NCBI GenBank assembly: GCA_964467615.1
Contig: CAYXRK010000009.1
Location: 1 to 52,077, forward strand
Direction of reading: 5' to 3'
Source of the DNA: CAYXRK01 sp964467615
GTDB taxonomy: Bacteria > Hydrogenedentota > Hydrogenedentia > Hydrogenedentales > GCA-2746185
DNA: 52,077 nt
Below, one piece after another: positions 33,171 through 42,379 of the stretch. A program made the position numbers and the translations under genes. Within the stretch, counting starts at the first letter, position 1; each line of letters starts with the position of its first letter. Under the pieces are notes generated by a model. It was not told the DNA's origin. It searched no databases and saw only the letters and a program-made list of their open reading frames with translations.

Positions 33171-34961
33171 CTAAAAGTCGTCAAACTTTTCCGTGTGCTC
33201 GATCACTTCCTCGGCGCTCGTCACGCCCTGCACCGCCTTAATCAAGGCCTCTTCGCGCAAGGTGAGCATGTTCTGCGCCTTGCGGCTATACTTGCGGAGT
33301 TCGAATGCCATCGCCCGATTGAGGATAAGTTCGCGGATATGGTCATCCACGAGCAGGATTTCATAAATGCCTGTCCGGCCCTTGTAGCCCATGTAGTCGC
33401 AGGCCGCGCACCCCTTCGGGCGGAACAGCTTAAAATTCGGGTCGCGCCGCCACGCTTCCGGCACGCCCAACTCGTCGATTTCGTCCGGGTCCGGCTTGTA
33501 CGCCTGCCGGCAATCGCGGCAAATTTTACGGACCAACCGCTGCGCCAACACACCCTCGAGCGAGGACGTGATCAAGAACGGTTCGACGTCCATGTCGAGC
33601 AAGCGCGTAATGGTCTCCGGCGCGCTGTTCGTGTGCAGCGTGCTCAATACCAAGTGCCCCGTCAGCGAGGCTTCGATAGCGATCTGCGCCGTCTCCAAAT
33701 CGCGGATTTCGCCCACCATCACAATGTCCGGGTCCTGGCGCAATATCGAACGAAGGGACAGGGCAAACGTCAATCCGACTTCCTCGCGCACCTGCACTTG
33801 GATCAGCCCCTCAATCTGAAGTTCCACCGGGTCTTCGGTGGTGATGATCTTTTCCGAAACCTTGTTTAGTTCTTTCAGACAACCGTAAAGCGTCGTCGTT
33901 TTCCCCGAGCCGGTCGGCCCGGTCACGAGCAGAATTCCATTCGGCTTCGAAATCGTGTCCTGCAATTTGGACAATATTGGCTTGCTCATTCCGAGCCGCT
34001 CAAGATCGATGTTGACCGCAGTGCGGTCCAAAATGCGCATCACCACGCATTCGCCGAAGAGCGTCGGCAGCGTCGCAATACGAACGTCGACGTCGCTATC
34101 GCCAATCTTGAGTTCCACGCGCGCGTCTTGTGGAAGCCGCCGCTCGCCGATGTCCATGCTGCCGATGATCTTCACGCGCGAGATAAGCGCGAGCGAAATC
34201 GCCTTGGGCGGCGCGACGATTTCGTGCAGCTTGCCGTCCAACCGCAGGCGGATGCGGAATTCCTGCTCGTAAATTTCGAAATGAACGTCCGACGCCTTCT
34301 TCTGCACCGCCTCCAGCAACACCAAATTCACAATCTTGATTACCTCGGGCTCCTGAGCGAGTTCGACCAGGTTGTCTATGTCGCTTACGATTTGCTGTTG
34401 CCCGAGTTCCTCGAAGGTCATCGCCTTGTCACCGACGCGCTGAAGCAACTCGCCGATCGTTTCGTTGATAGAGTCGCCTTCGTAGGTGTAGTTGGTCTTT
34501 ATCGCCGCCGACACGTCCGCTAAATTGCTGACCGCCCCCCTGATCGGCTGGCCAATGATCTGCTCGAGGTCGTCCAGTAAGCTGATGTTGAGCGGATCGG
34601 CGAGCGCGACGACCAGTTCGCCGGTCTCGAGTTCGCGGATCGGCACGATGTTGTAGAAGCGGGCGACGTCAGGCGGTACTTTGCGCAGGATTTCATCTTT
34701 GATCTTAAGGTTCGACAGATCAACGCGGTCCATCCCCTGCTGGACGCCCAGCGCCTCGAGTACGTCCTGCTCCTCGCACAACTCCATGCGTACGAGCACG
34801 CGGCCGAGGAAATCGCCGGTCAAGCGCTGGCGCTGTAACGCCTCGTCGAGCTCAAGCGGGGTGATTACGCCTTGCTCGATCAGGATTTCACCGATCGTGC
34901 GCCGCCGCTTCGGACCTCTCGATCCGCCGCCCGCGGGAGGCCGTGCTGCCACCGTCGCCAT
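33171..34961 (-). CDS. gspE: GspE/PilB-type assembly ATPase (second copy)
   Basis: A 596-residue hexameric ATPase of secretion/pilus assembly. It has an N-terminal MshEN-like domain (IGEILIEQGVITPLELDEAL), then the GspE core: Walker A GPTGSGKTTTLYG near residue 345, an Asp box (TTEDPVEL), Walker B (RQDPDIVMVGEIRD) and a His box (LVLSTLHTN). The tetracysteine zinc motif is present (CRDCRQ ... CAACDYMGYKGRTG). It drives pseudopilin insertion through GspF, whose gene is directly downstream. Confidence 0.93.
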   Translation of the reverse strand: MATVAARPPAGGGSRGPKRRRTIGEILIEQGVITPLELDEALQRQRLTGDFLGRVLVRMELCEEQDVLEALGVQQGMDRVDLSNLKIKDEILRKVPPDVARFYNIVPIRELETGELVVALADPLNISLLDDLEQIIGQPIRGAVSNLADVSAAIKTNYTYEGDSINETIGELLQRVGDKAMTFEELGQQQIVSDIDNLVELAQEPEVIKIVNLVLLEAVQKKASDVHFEIYEQEFRIRLRLDGKLHEIVAPPKAISLALISRVKIIGSMDIGERRLPQDARVELKIGDSDVDVRIATLPTLFGECVVMRILDRTAVNIDLERLGMSKPILSKLQDTISKPNGILLVTGPTGSGKTTTLYGCLKELNKVSEKIITTEDPVELQIEGLIQVQVREEVGLTFALSLRSILRQDPDIVMVGEIRDLETAQIAIEASLTGHLVLSTLHTNSAPETITRLLDMDVEPFLITSSLEGVLAQRLVRKICRDCRQAYKPDPDEIDELGVPEAWRRDPNFKLFRPKGCAACDYMGYKGRTGIYEILLVDDHIRELILNRAMAFELRKYSRKAQNMLTLREEALIKAVQGVTSAEEVIEHTEKFDDF

Positions 34962-35040
34962 TGACTACCGCCGTTCGCCCGATGGATAGGGCCGTTCTTC
35001 CGGCTTATGCTCGGAATTCGTTACGTTCGTGTTCGCGGCG

Positions 35041-36156
35041 CTAATGCGCCTTGGCGGGTTGTCCGCCGCCGGGTTTGCCAGAATCCTCGCCCGCGATTGC
35101 TTTCACGTTGTGTTCAAATTCCTCGCGGTTCTGCACCTTGTCGAATGCTGCGTCGTAGCTGATGATGCCCTTCTTGTAAAGCGCGAGCAGGTGCTCGTCG
35201 AGAAGGTTCATACCGTACTTGTGTCCGGTCTGAATCGCAGATGTAATGCGATACGATTTGTTTTCTCGAATCAGGTTTTGAATGCCGGGGGTCGAGATCA
35301 TAATCTCGAACGCTGCGACGCGCCCGAAGCCGCTTTTCTTCGGGATCAACGACTGCGAGATCACCGCCTTGAGATTGCCCGCCAGCTGCGTTCGGATTTG
35401 TTCCTGCTGGTTCGAAGGAAACGCGTCCACCAAACGGTCTATCGTGCGCACCGCCCCCGTCGTATGGAGCGTGCCGAACACCAAGTGTCCCGTTTCCGCC
35501 GCCGTCACCGCCGCCTCGATGGTTTCGAGGTCGCGCATTTCTCCGACGAGTATCACGTCCGGGTCCTGGCGCAATGCGCGCCGCAACGCCTCGGCGAACG
35601 ACGGCACATCGACCCCTACCTCGCGCTGCGTAATCACGCTCTTTTTGTGATTGTGATAGAACTCGATCGGGTCCTCGATCGTGATGATGTGGTGGTCGTA
35701 CTCCGTGTTCAAGAAATCGATCATCGCCGCCAGGCTCGTGCTCTTGCCCGATCCCGTGGGCCCGGTCACCAGTATCATGCCGCGCGGCTGGTTGATGACC
35801 TTTTTCATCGAACTCGGAAGGCCCAACTCCTCCATCGAATTGATGCGCCTGGGAATAATTCGCAACACCAAACCGATATTTCCGCGCTGCTTGAACACGC
35901 TTACGCGGAACCTCGCCACGTCCTCGAACGCAAACCCAAAGTCCGATCCGCCCACTTCCTGCAATTCCTGTTGGTTGTCCACCGACGCGATGCTCTTCAT
36001 CAACCGTTCGGTGTCTTCCGGCCTCAACGGTTCGTCTCCGAAATGCACTAGATGCCCATGCACCCGGCCCACCGGCGGATTTTCGACCGCAAGATGCAGA
36101 TCGGACCCCTCGCGATCGATCAGCATCCGCAACAGACTCACCATTTCGTATGCCAT
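35041..36156 (-). CDS. pilT: PilT twitching-motility/retraction ATPase
   Basis: A 371-residue protein with the PilT layout and length: SDLHLAVENPPVGRVHG, Walker A GPTGSGKSTSLAAM, Asp box TIEDPIEF, Walker B RQDPDVILVGEMRD, His box LVFGTLHTT, and the retraction-specific segment GIQNLIRENKSYRITSAIQT (the AIRNLIRE motif, with Gln for Arg). PilT powers pilus disassembly and is not part of ordinary type II secretion. Its presence between two assembly ATPases therefore points to a retractable, pilus-like system. It is 58 bases from the upstream gspE/pilB gene. Confidence 0.93.
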   Translation of the reverse strand: MAYEMVSLLRMLIDREGSDLHLAVENPPVGRVHGHLVHFGDEPLRPEDTERLMKSIASVDNQQELQEVGGSDFGFAFEDVARFRVSVFKQRGNIGLVLRIIPRRINSMEELGLPSSMKKVINQPRGMILVTGPTGSGKSTSLAAMIDFLNTEYDHHIITIEDPIEFYHNHKKSVITQREVGVDVPSFAEALRRALRQDPDVILVGEMRDLETIEAAVTAAETGHLVFGTLHTTGAVRTIDRLVDAFPSNQQEQIRTQLAGNLKAVISQSLIPKKSGFGRVAAFEIMISTPGIQNLIRENKSYRITSAIQTGHKYGMNLLDEHLLALYKKGIISYDAAFDKVQNREEFEHNVKAIAGEDSGKPGGGQPAKAH

Positions 36157-36214
36157 ACGTCCCTCTACACTCCTCTTCGTTGCCGCGATTCAGGCAGGAA
36201 TACGTTTCTACCGG

Positions 36215-38119
36215 CTATGCGGCGCCCTTCTCCGAGTCCTGACGGAGGGGCTCGTCCGGCTTCGTCCTTTTGTTCACTTCTTCGATCGTCGTAATCCCAT
36301 TCAGCGTCTTTCGCCACGCGTCTTCGCGCAACGTGATCATTCCGTCCAATCGGGCTTGGCGCCGCAATTCCACCGTAGAAGCCCCCCGCATCAACATTTG
36401 ACGCACGACGTCATTCGACAACAGCAACTCATGAATGCCCATGCGGCCGGAGTACCCGGTGCCGTTGCACGCGTCGCACCCGGCCCCGTGCAGCAGTTCG
36501 AGCTTATCGCGGTCGACCGCAAATCCGAGCCGGTGAAATTCGATGTCAGCCGGCGTGTATTGGACTTTGCACGCCGTGCAACTCGTGCGAACAAGGCGCT
36601 GCGCCAATATCGCGCGCACGCCTGACGCCACCAAGAACGGCTTGATGCCGATGTCGATCATGCGCACGAATGAACTCGGCGCGTCGTTCGTGTGCAACGT
36701 ACTGAAAACCATGTGCCCCGTCAGGGCGGCCTTGATGGCGATTTCCGCCGTCTCGAGATCGCGGATTTCGCCGACCATCACGATGTCCGGATCCTGGCGG
36801 AAGATCGCGCGTAGCGCGCGAGAGAAGTTCCAACCTATCTCGTGGTTGATCTGCACCTGGTTGATGCCCGTCAACTGGTATTCCACCGGATCCTCGACTG
36901 TGATCAGCTTCGTGTCGGGCTTGTTCAAGTTGTGCAGCGATGCGTAGAGCGTCGTTGTCTTGCCCGACCCCGTCGGGCCCGTGACGAGTATCACCCCCGT
37001 CGCCGAGCCAAGCAGGTTCTCCCAATTGCGTTGATTGTCCGGACTGAACCCAAGCTGCCCCAATCCGAGTTTCAGGCCTTCCTTATCGAGAATACGCATT
37101 ACCATGCTGGGTCCGTAGTAGGCCGGCAAGCTGCTCACGCGTAAGTCAATCGAACGGTTACCAATCTGCATCTTAATACGGCCGTCTTGCGGGACCCGTT
37201 TCTCCGCGATGTCCATGCCCGACATAATTTTCAGGCGGGAAATAATGGCCGCTTGCGCACGCTTGGGCGGCTTGGGCATCAGGTGCAACACGCCATCTAC
37301 TCGGTAACGAACCTTTACGTCGAACTTCCCCGGCTCAACGTGTATATCGCTCGCACGTAGCCGGAATGCCTCCATAATCAAATGCTGGACGTACCGCACC
37401 ACAGGACTGTCCGCGTCGTCGTCATCCTTCGGCGCGCCTGTCGAGTCCAGTTGCGCCTCGTCCATGTCGATGCTGTCCATGCTCATGCTGCTCATGCTGC
37501 CATCGGACGAAGCGAAGCTGCTTCCCAGGCTGCTTCCAAAGCTGCTACCAAAACTGCTGCCCGTCCCGGTGCCCATGCTCGAGCTGCCTAACGAACTCAG
37601 GTTCGACATACTGCTCAACGTGCTCATCGTGCTCGCGCTGCTCACCGTCGAAAGCATAGTCTCGACCGTCTGATCGGCCAATCCGTAGTATTTGCCGAGC
37701 GCCTGGCTAATTTCGTCCGGCGCGGACAACACGGGTTCGATCGGCCGATCCAACAGCCGCTGCAGATTGTCCAAGCTGTTAATATTCGTTGGATCCGCTG
37801 TAGCGATTACTAACACCTCTCCGCGCTCTTCCAGAGGGACCACGCGGTAGAGTGTCGCGATCCGGGAATCGATCAAATTGCGAATACGTTCGGGAATTTC
37901 CCGCTCGGATATCTTAATGATCGGAATTCCAAGCTGCTGGGCCAGCGCCTCCGAAATATGACTCTTGCTGATATGGCCGAGCCGTACAAGGACCTCGCCA
38001 ATCTTTTTGCCGGACATCGTTGTTTGCTGACGATGAATGGCTTCATCAAGTTGGTCCTTGGTGATGATCCCCCGATCCACCAACTGCTGGCCGAACATGC
38101 TGTATTGATGGACCGCCAT
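36215..38119 (-). CDS. pilB: PilB/GspE-type assembly ATPase with Ser/Met-rich linker
   Basis: A 634-residue ATPase, the first gene of the operon. It has an N-terminal MshEN domain (GQQLVDRGIITKDQLDEAI; IGEVLVRLGHISKSHISEAL), then a low-complexity linker of roughly 70 residues rich in Ser, Met and Gly. The catalytic core carries Walker A GPTGSGKTTTLYA, Walker B RQDPDIVMVGEIRD and a His box MVFSTLHTND. The zinc CxxC pair (CTACKV ... CDACNGTGYSGR) is intact. I chose ATG 38119 (MAVHQYSMFGQQL) with AGAGG upstream; ATG 38098 is possible. A second GspE is encoded in the same operon, so the two may serve different assembly modes. Confidence 0.92.
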   Translation of the reverse strand: MAVHQYSMFGQQLVDRGIITKDQLDEAIHRQQTTMSGKKIGEVLVRLGHISKSHISEALAQQLGIPIIKISEREIPERIRNLIDSRIATLYRVVPLEERGEVLVIATADPTNINSLDNLQRLLDRPIEPVLSAPDEISQALGKYYGLADQTVETMLSTVSSASTMSTLSSMSNLSSLGSSSMGTGTGSSFGSSFGSSLGSSFASSDGSMSSMSMDSIDMDEAQLDSTGAPKDDDDADSPVVRYVQHLIMEAFRLRASDIHVEPGKFDVKVRYRVDGVLHLMPKPPKRAQAAIISRLKIMSGMDIAEKRVPQDGRIKMQIGNRSIDLRVSSLPAYYGPSMVMRILDKEGLKLGLGQLGFSPDNQRNWENLLGSATGVILVTGPTGSGKTTTLYASLHNLNKPDTKLITVEDPVEYQLTGINQVQINHEIGWNFSRALRAIFRQDPDIVMVGEIRDLETAEIAIKAALTGHMVFSTLHTNDAPSSFVRMIDIGIKPFLVASGVRAILAQRLVRTSCTACKVQYTPADIEFHRLGFAVDRDKLELLHGAGCDACNGTGYSGRMGIHELLLSNDVVRQMLMRGASTVELRRQARLDGMITLREDAWRKTLNGITTIEEVNKRTKPDEPLRQDSEKGAA

Positions 38120-38145
38120 AACTAGGGCCTCTGCCGCTCCATAAC

Positions 38146-38174
38146 AATCTACCAAAGGTAGCGCGAAAAGTCAA
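38146..38174 (-). promoter_or_regulatory. Candidate promoter of the pilB-gspK operon
   Basis: On the minus strand, TTGACT at 38174-38169 and TAGATT at 38151-38146 are separated by 17 bases. The expected start of transcription is about 20 bases before the pilB ATG. The surrounding 38120-38351 gap is AT-rich compared with the rest of the window. A second TTGACA lies at 38229-38224 without a clear -10. Confidence 0.5.
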
Positions 38175-38351
38175 TGTTAATAATACTAGTCTCTATTGAT
38201 ACGCAAGGACTTACGATAGAAAGTGTCAACAATTTACCCTGCCCCGCACCCCACAACCGAAACGGAGGCGTGGAGGAAACGTGCAAAGACCCTTCAACGC
38301 CTCTGACTTTACGACTCCCCGGCGCGAGCCGAATTGCCGCGCCGGCACAAC

Positions 38352-39977
38352 TCAGTCCGCGCTCGCGACTTTCTCCAAGCCAAGCCTGCGTCCCGTCAAC
38401 GGCATCGACATAACTTGATTGCCTTCAGGCTCGGCGGCGCGCTCCATCTCGCCGAGATGCACCATCCCCGTGACTGCACCGGTCGCGTCGACTTTCGCCT
38501 CGACGCGCATCGATATCCCACCGCCGCCCTGCGTCACCATTGTCGACTCGAAGGAAAAACCGTCGTCATTCCGTTCGATGTTCCAAAGGGAACTCGAAAA
38601 CATCACGTTGCCCATGGACAAGTACCACACCGGGTCGCCCTCTTCAGGCAAGTATAGCCCCCACGGCAACCCATACAATCCCGACATGAGATAGCTGTCG
38701 TTGGCGTCGTGGTCGGCCAACAGCGCCTCAATTTTCTTTTGCGGCGGGGCCGGTTTGGGCGCGACGCCTTCTTCGGCGACGAACTCCATAAACCCGACGA
38801 ACATCTCCTCAAAGGTCGGATCGCGGTAATATACCGTCCTCTTCGGATCGGGGTTCGCCGTGTTCGCTTCCGAATTGTCATACGCCGCCGTAACGACCAC
38901 GCGCGTGCCCGCCGGTACGGAGACGGGTTCCTTCGGGTAGTAAATCCATTGCCAGTTGTAGTCGTACTGAGGGACGTTCAGCAGCGTCTCCTCGCGCCCA
39001 TCGGGATAAATCGCGCGATACATCATGCTCTTTCCGCGCATGTGCATGTGCGGCAAAAACGACACGATCCGGCTGTCAGCGTCGAACAAATACATCGCCG
39101 TCTTTTCGTAGTTCGCCTCGCCCGGCGGGATTTTCAGGCCCAAATTCACCGCAAACGTCGTGGAAATACTCTTCTTAAGGTCACCCTCTCCAAAATAGAG
39201 CCCGAGTTTCGTCACGTCCTTCGTATCTTCGCCGCAGGCGTGGTAGTGCATGTTGAACGTCATCGGCTGCTTCTTAGTCAGCTTCCTGCCCATGCCTTCG
39301 GGATAAACCGTCGCCTGCGAACCAGCCACGTAGACCAAGAAGATTTCCGCCTGACCGCCGCCGCGTTGCTGCGCCTCCTCTACGTCATCGGATCCGGACG
39401 ACATCCGCAAATCGCCTAAGAACGACAACACGTGATGCACGACGCGCTTGTCCCCCGGCATGAATTCGATCGCCCGCACCCAACGCGCCTCGGGAAGATC
39501 GACCATCGCGAAACGGTTTGGAAACAAATCTTCCATCGCAGCGGGCACGATCTGTTCGGGCAACTCCACGACGTAGTCCGGCTCGCCGAGCTGCCACCCC
39601 TCGCCGAATACCGGCGCGGGCGGCATGTCCGCCGGATTTCCCCGAGGCGCTCCGTCGTCGACCCACGCGGCTATCGTCTCGATTTGCCCTTTCGTCAGCC
39701 GCATGTCGTTCGCGAACACGCCATACTTCGGATCCACCTTCCAGGGCGGCATATCGCCCTTCACTACTTTCTCTTTCATCGCCTTCGCGAAAGGCCGCAC
39801 CTCGTCGTAGGTCAGTAGCGACATCGGCGCCACTTCTCCCGACCGATGACACCGCACGCAATTGTCAAACAAAATCGGCGCAACGTCCTTCGCATACGTC
39901 AGGGCGTCGCCGTACGACAACATGGGGACGCCAACTACCAGCACTGCGAACACAATGGCATGTCGAACACGAATCAT
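38352..39977 (-). CDS. Heme plus copper type II ascorbate-dependent monooxygenase-like protein
   Basis: A 541-residue exported protein. After a signal peptide (AIVFAVLVVGVPMLSYG) a cytochrome c-type domain carries one heme site, Cys40-x-x-Cys43-His44, followed by GDMPPWKVDPKYG. The rest resembles copper type II ascorbate-dependent monooxygenases (peptidylglycine hydroxylating-type), with the copper-ligand motifs RVVHHVLSFLGD, FNMHYHACGED and FLPHMHMRGKSMMYR. These heme/copper fusions are common in planctomycetes, but the substrate is unknown. ATG 39977 is chosen for the signal peptide and a GAGGAA site; an earlier in-frame start adds 20 residues. Confidence 0.8.
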   Translation of the reverse strand: MIRVRHAIVFAVLVVGVPMLSYGDALTYAKDVAPILFDNCVRCHRSGEVAPMSLLTYDEVRPFAKAMKEKVVKGDMPPWKVDPKYGVFANDMRLTKGQIETIAAWVDDGAPRGNPADMPPAPVFGEGWQLGEPDYVVELPEQIVPAAMEDLFPNRFAMVDLPEARWVRAIEFMPGDKRVVHHVLSFLGDLRMSSGSDDVEEAQQRGGGQAEIFLVYVAGSQATVYPEGMGRKLTKKQPMTFNMHYHACGEDTKDVTKLGLYFGEGDLKKSISTTFAVNLGLKIPPGEANYEKTAMYLFDADSRIVSFLPHMHMRGKSMMYRAIYPDGREETLLNVPQYDYNWQWIYYPKEPVSVPAGTRVVVTAAYDNSEANTANPDPKRTVYYRDPTFEEMFVGFMEFVAEEGVAPKPAPPQKKIEALLADHDANDSYLMSGLYGLPWGLYLPEEGDPVWYLSMGNVMFSSSLWNIERNDDGFSFESTMVTQGGGGISMRVEAKVDATGAVTGMVHLGEMERAAEPEGNQVMSMPLTGRRLGLEKVASAD

Positions 39978-40097
39978 CGGACCAGTTCCTCGAATTGGAA
40001 AACAGCAAATCATAAGCTTAACGCCCCCTAGCATCAACAGACGACTTTCGCCTCATTGCCCAGAATGGGGAGGGCGAGGCTCCCGCCGAGCCTGCGA

Positions 40098-41201
40098 TCA
40101 CACAACGCAAAACGGGTCGCGCTCGACAAACTCCGTAACTTGAAGGCCCTCGCACTCGGCGCGCAGATAGTTTGCGAGCGCGGGCACGATCCATTTCTCC
40201 GTGCCGTGGTGCCCGGCGTCGATGACCGCAAGTCCGCGCTCGAGCGCCAATTGTGCCTCGTGATACTTCACGTCTCCGGTAACGAAAACATCGACGTCGT
40301 TGGGCACGTGTTCGATACTCCCACCACCGGCGCCGCCCATGACCGCGACGCGTTGCACGGGATCGGCGAGGTCGCCGACGACCCGAACATGCTGGACCTC
40401 GAGTTGTTTGCGCGTCAGCTTCGCGAACTCGCCGAGCGGCATCGGTTTGTCCAACGTTCCGCGCAACCCGAGCGAAATGGTGGAGTCATTCCCTTCAAGC
40501 CGCACGAGATCGTACGCGACTTCTTCGTAGGGGTGCGCATCGACGAGCGCGCTGATGATTGCGCCCGAACGCGCTTTGGGCACAAGGACCTCGAAGCGCA
40601 ACTCCGGCTCCTCGTTCACTTTCCCCTTCAGGCCCACAACCGGAGACGACGATTCGTCCGGCAGAAAAGTACCCGTCCCCGGCGCGCTGAACGAGCAGTA
40701 GCGGTAGTCGCCGATGACCCCGGCCCCGGCGTTGCACACCGCTTCGCGCACCTTCGCGAGCGAATCGCGGGGAACAAACGTGATGAGCTTGAGCAATTCC
40801 GCGTGCGGCACGCGCAACAGCGGCGAGACGGTCTTGAGTCCGATGCGTTGGGCGAGGACGTCGTTCACCCCGCCGGGTGTGACGTCGAGATTGGTATGTG
40901 CCGCGAAACACGCAATCTTGGCGCGGGCCACGTCGAGGCAAAGCCGCGCGACGGGGTTGTCATCGCGCAGATCTTTGAGCGGCTCCCAAATAAGCGGATG
41001 GTGCGACACGATAAGATCGGCGCCCGCGCCGCATGCCGCCGCGACCGACTCGTTCGTAACGGACAACGTTACAAACGCGTGCGCGGTGTCGGCATCCGGA
41101 CGGCCCGTATGCAAACCGATACGGTCCCACGAATACGCGAGGCCAGGCGGTGCGAGGGCTTCAACCGCGCGAATAACGTCGCGGACCTTCAACTGCGGCA
41201 T
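40098..41201 (-). CDS. Nif3-like dinuclear metal-centre protein
   Basis: A 367-residue protein of the Nif3/YbgI/YqfO family. Metal-binding His residues are visible in the N-terminal half (ADLIVSHHPLIW; ACFAAHTNLD) and in the C-terminal half (VFVTGDVKYHEAQLA; VIDAGHHGTE). The longer, YqfO-like form with an inserted PII/CutA-like domain is present (TFVPRDSLAKVREAV ... HPYEEVAYDL). The function is unresolved; some members are annotated as GTP cyclohydrolase I type 2. I chose ATG 41201 (MPQLKVRDVI), about 12 bases after GAGGG. It is divergent from rpsF. Confidence 0.92.
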   Translation of the reverse strand: MPQLKVRDVIRAVEALAPPGLAYSWDRIGLHTGRPDADTAHAFVTLSVTNESVAAACGAGADLIVSHHPLIWEPLKDLRDDNPVARLCLDVARAKIACFAAHTNLDVTPGGVNDVLAQRIGLKTVSPLLRVPHAELLKLITFVPRDSLAKVREAVCNAGAGVIGDYRYCSFSAPGTGTFLPDESSSPVVGLKGKVNEEPELRFEVLVPKARSGAIISALVDAHPYEEVAYDLVRLEGNDSTISLGLRGTLDKPMPLGEFAKLTRKQLEVQHVRVVGDLADPVQRVAVMGGAGGGSIEHVPNDVDVFVTGDVKYHEAQLALERGLAVIDAGHHGTEKWIVPALANYLRAECEGLQVTEFVERDPFCVV

Positions 41202-41288
41202 TCCATTAAATTTCCCTCGCCATGCCGTATGCCTGATCGGGTCATTTTGACCGTCGACGTCCCACTCAATCAATCAAGCGTGTGTCCG

Positions 41289-41318
41289 TTGCTGGCGTAG
41301 GCCCTCATTTGCTATGCT
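41289..41318 (+). promoter_or_regulatory. Possible rpsF operon promoter
   Basis: TTGCTG at 41289-41294 and TATGCT at 41313-41318 are separated by 18 bases, 71 bases before the rpsF start. Both hexamers are imperfect, so this is a suggestion only. Confidence 0.35.
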
Positions 41319-41388
41319 TTCGCGCTTTGCGTGCCGGCGGAATTTTGGCCGGGGCGCTACCTTGCCTATCGAAAGGAGGTGAATGCAC

Positions 41389-41871
41389 GTGAGAACATAC
41401 GAAGCGCTCTACATCGTTCCGCCTACATTAACGGACGATGAGGTCCAAACGATAGCCAAAGGGGTCGAACGACTCGTCACCGAAGCAGGTGGCGCTATTG
41501 TGCGCTCGGAGGTCTGGGGAAAACGGCGTCTAGCCTATACCGTCAAGCGGTTTAGCGAAGGCATCTTCCTGCTGGTCCGGTTCCAGTCGCCATCGGCGTT
41601 TCTCCAAAAGCTGGAGACACACTACCGTTTGCACGAGGACATTATCCGGTTTCAGACGGTGCACTTCGACGAGAAAATGCTGAAGCTCGAAATCGAGCAA
41701 CTGCAACGTACCGAGGCCGCGATGAAGGCCCGGGAAACCGATCGCGAACGCGGTGAAGAAGACGAAGAAGAAGACGACACCCGGCCACGCCGCCGCGGGC
41801 CGCGACCACAAGGTCGCGACTATGGGCGTGACTCGGACGACGAGCCGTCTCGAGTGACCGCGGACGTCTAA
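41389..41871 (+). CDS. rpsF: 30S ribosomal protein S6
   Basis: A 160-residue S6 with the normal beginning MRTYEALYIVPPTLTDDEV and the segment EVWGKRRLAYTVKRFSEGIF. It is longer than most (about 100-130) because of a charged Glu/Arg-rich tail (EEDEEEDDTRPRRRGPRP). A strong AGGAGG at 41374-41379 lies three bases before ATG 41383 but nine before GTG 41389. I chose GTG, which also yields the conserved MRxYE start. First gene of the conserved rpsF-ssb-rpsR-rplI-dnaB cluster. Confidence 0.95.
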   Translation: MRTYEALYIVPPTLTDDEVQTIAKGVERLVTEAGGAIVRSEVWGKRRLAYTVKRFSEGIFLLVRFQSPSAFLQKLETHYRLHEDIIRFQTVHFDEKMLKLEIEQLQRTEAAMKARETDRERGEEDEEEDDTRPRRRGPRPQGRDYGRDSDDEPSRVTADV

Positions 41872-41892
41872 CCGTTTTAGGAAGGGGACATC

Positions 41893-42345
41893 ATGGCTGA
41901 CTTCCGGATGCCAGACTTCAATAAAGTGTTTCTCACGGGCAACCTCACGCGAGACCCCGAGTTGAAATACCTGCCCTCGGGCATGGCCGTGTGCAAGCTC
42001 GGCCTCGCGGTGACGCACCGTTACAAGACCAAAGAAGGAGAACAGCGCGAAGACACGCTGTTCATTAACATTGACACATGGAGCAAATCCGCCGAGTATT
42101 GCGGTCAGAACCTAAAAAAGGGGATGCCCATTCTCGTTGAAGGTACATTGCGCAGCGACGAATGGGAGGACAAGGCTTCGGGCCAAAAACGCACCGCCAT
42201 CAAAGTCACCTCGGAACGCATCCAGCGTTTGTCGTGGGACGATCGCGGCGCGGGCGGCGCCAGTGGTGGCGGTCCAGGCGGGGGCGGCAAGCCCCAGCCT
42301 CGGGCCATCGAAGAACCAATCCCCGAAGACGACATCCCGTTTTGA
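41893..42345 (+). CDS. ssb: Single-stranded DNA-binding protein
   Basis: A 150-residue SSB: an OB-fold of about 110 residues (FNKVFLTGNLTRDPELKYLPSG; TLFINIDTWSKSAEYCGQNL; RTAIKVTSERIQRL), a glycine-rich disordered linker, and the canonical acidic tip PEDDIPF that recruits repair and replication partners. It sits between rpsF and rpsR, as in most bacteria, 21 bases after rpsF. Confidence 0.97.
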   Translation: MADFRMPDFNKVFLTGNLTRDPELKYLPSGMAVCKLGLAVTHRYKTKEGEQREDTLFINIDTWSKSAEYCGQNLKKGMPILVEGTLRSDEWEDKASGQKRTAIKVTSERIQRLSWDDRGAGGASGGGPGGGGKPQPRAIEEPIPEDDIPF

Positions 42346-42379
42346 TCGCATCGGCAACCAAGTTTAGGAATATTAGGAC

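Noticed and set aside
40056..41300. 414-codon plus-strand frame opposite the Nif3-like gene
   Set aside because: No domains and compositional shadow; the minus strand carries all the metal-binding motifs.
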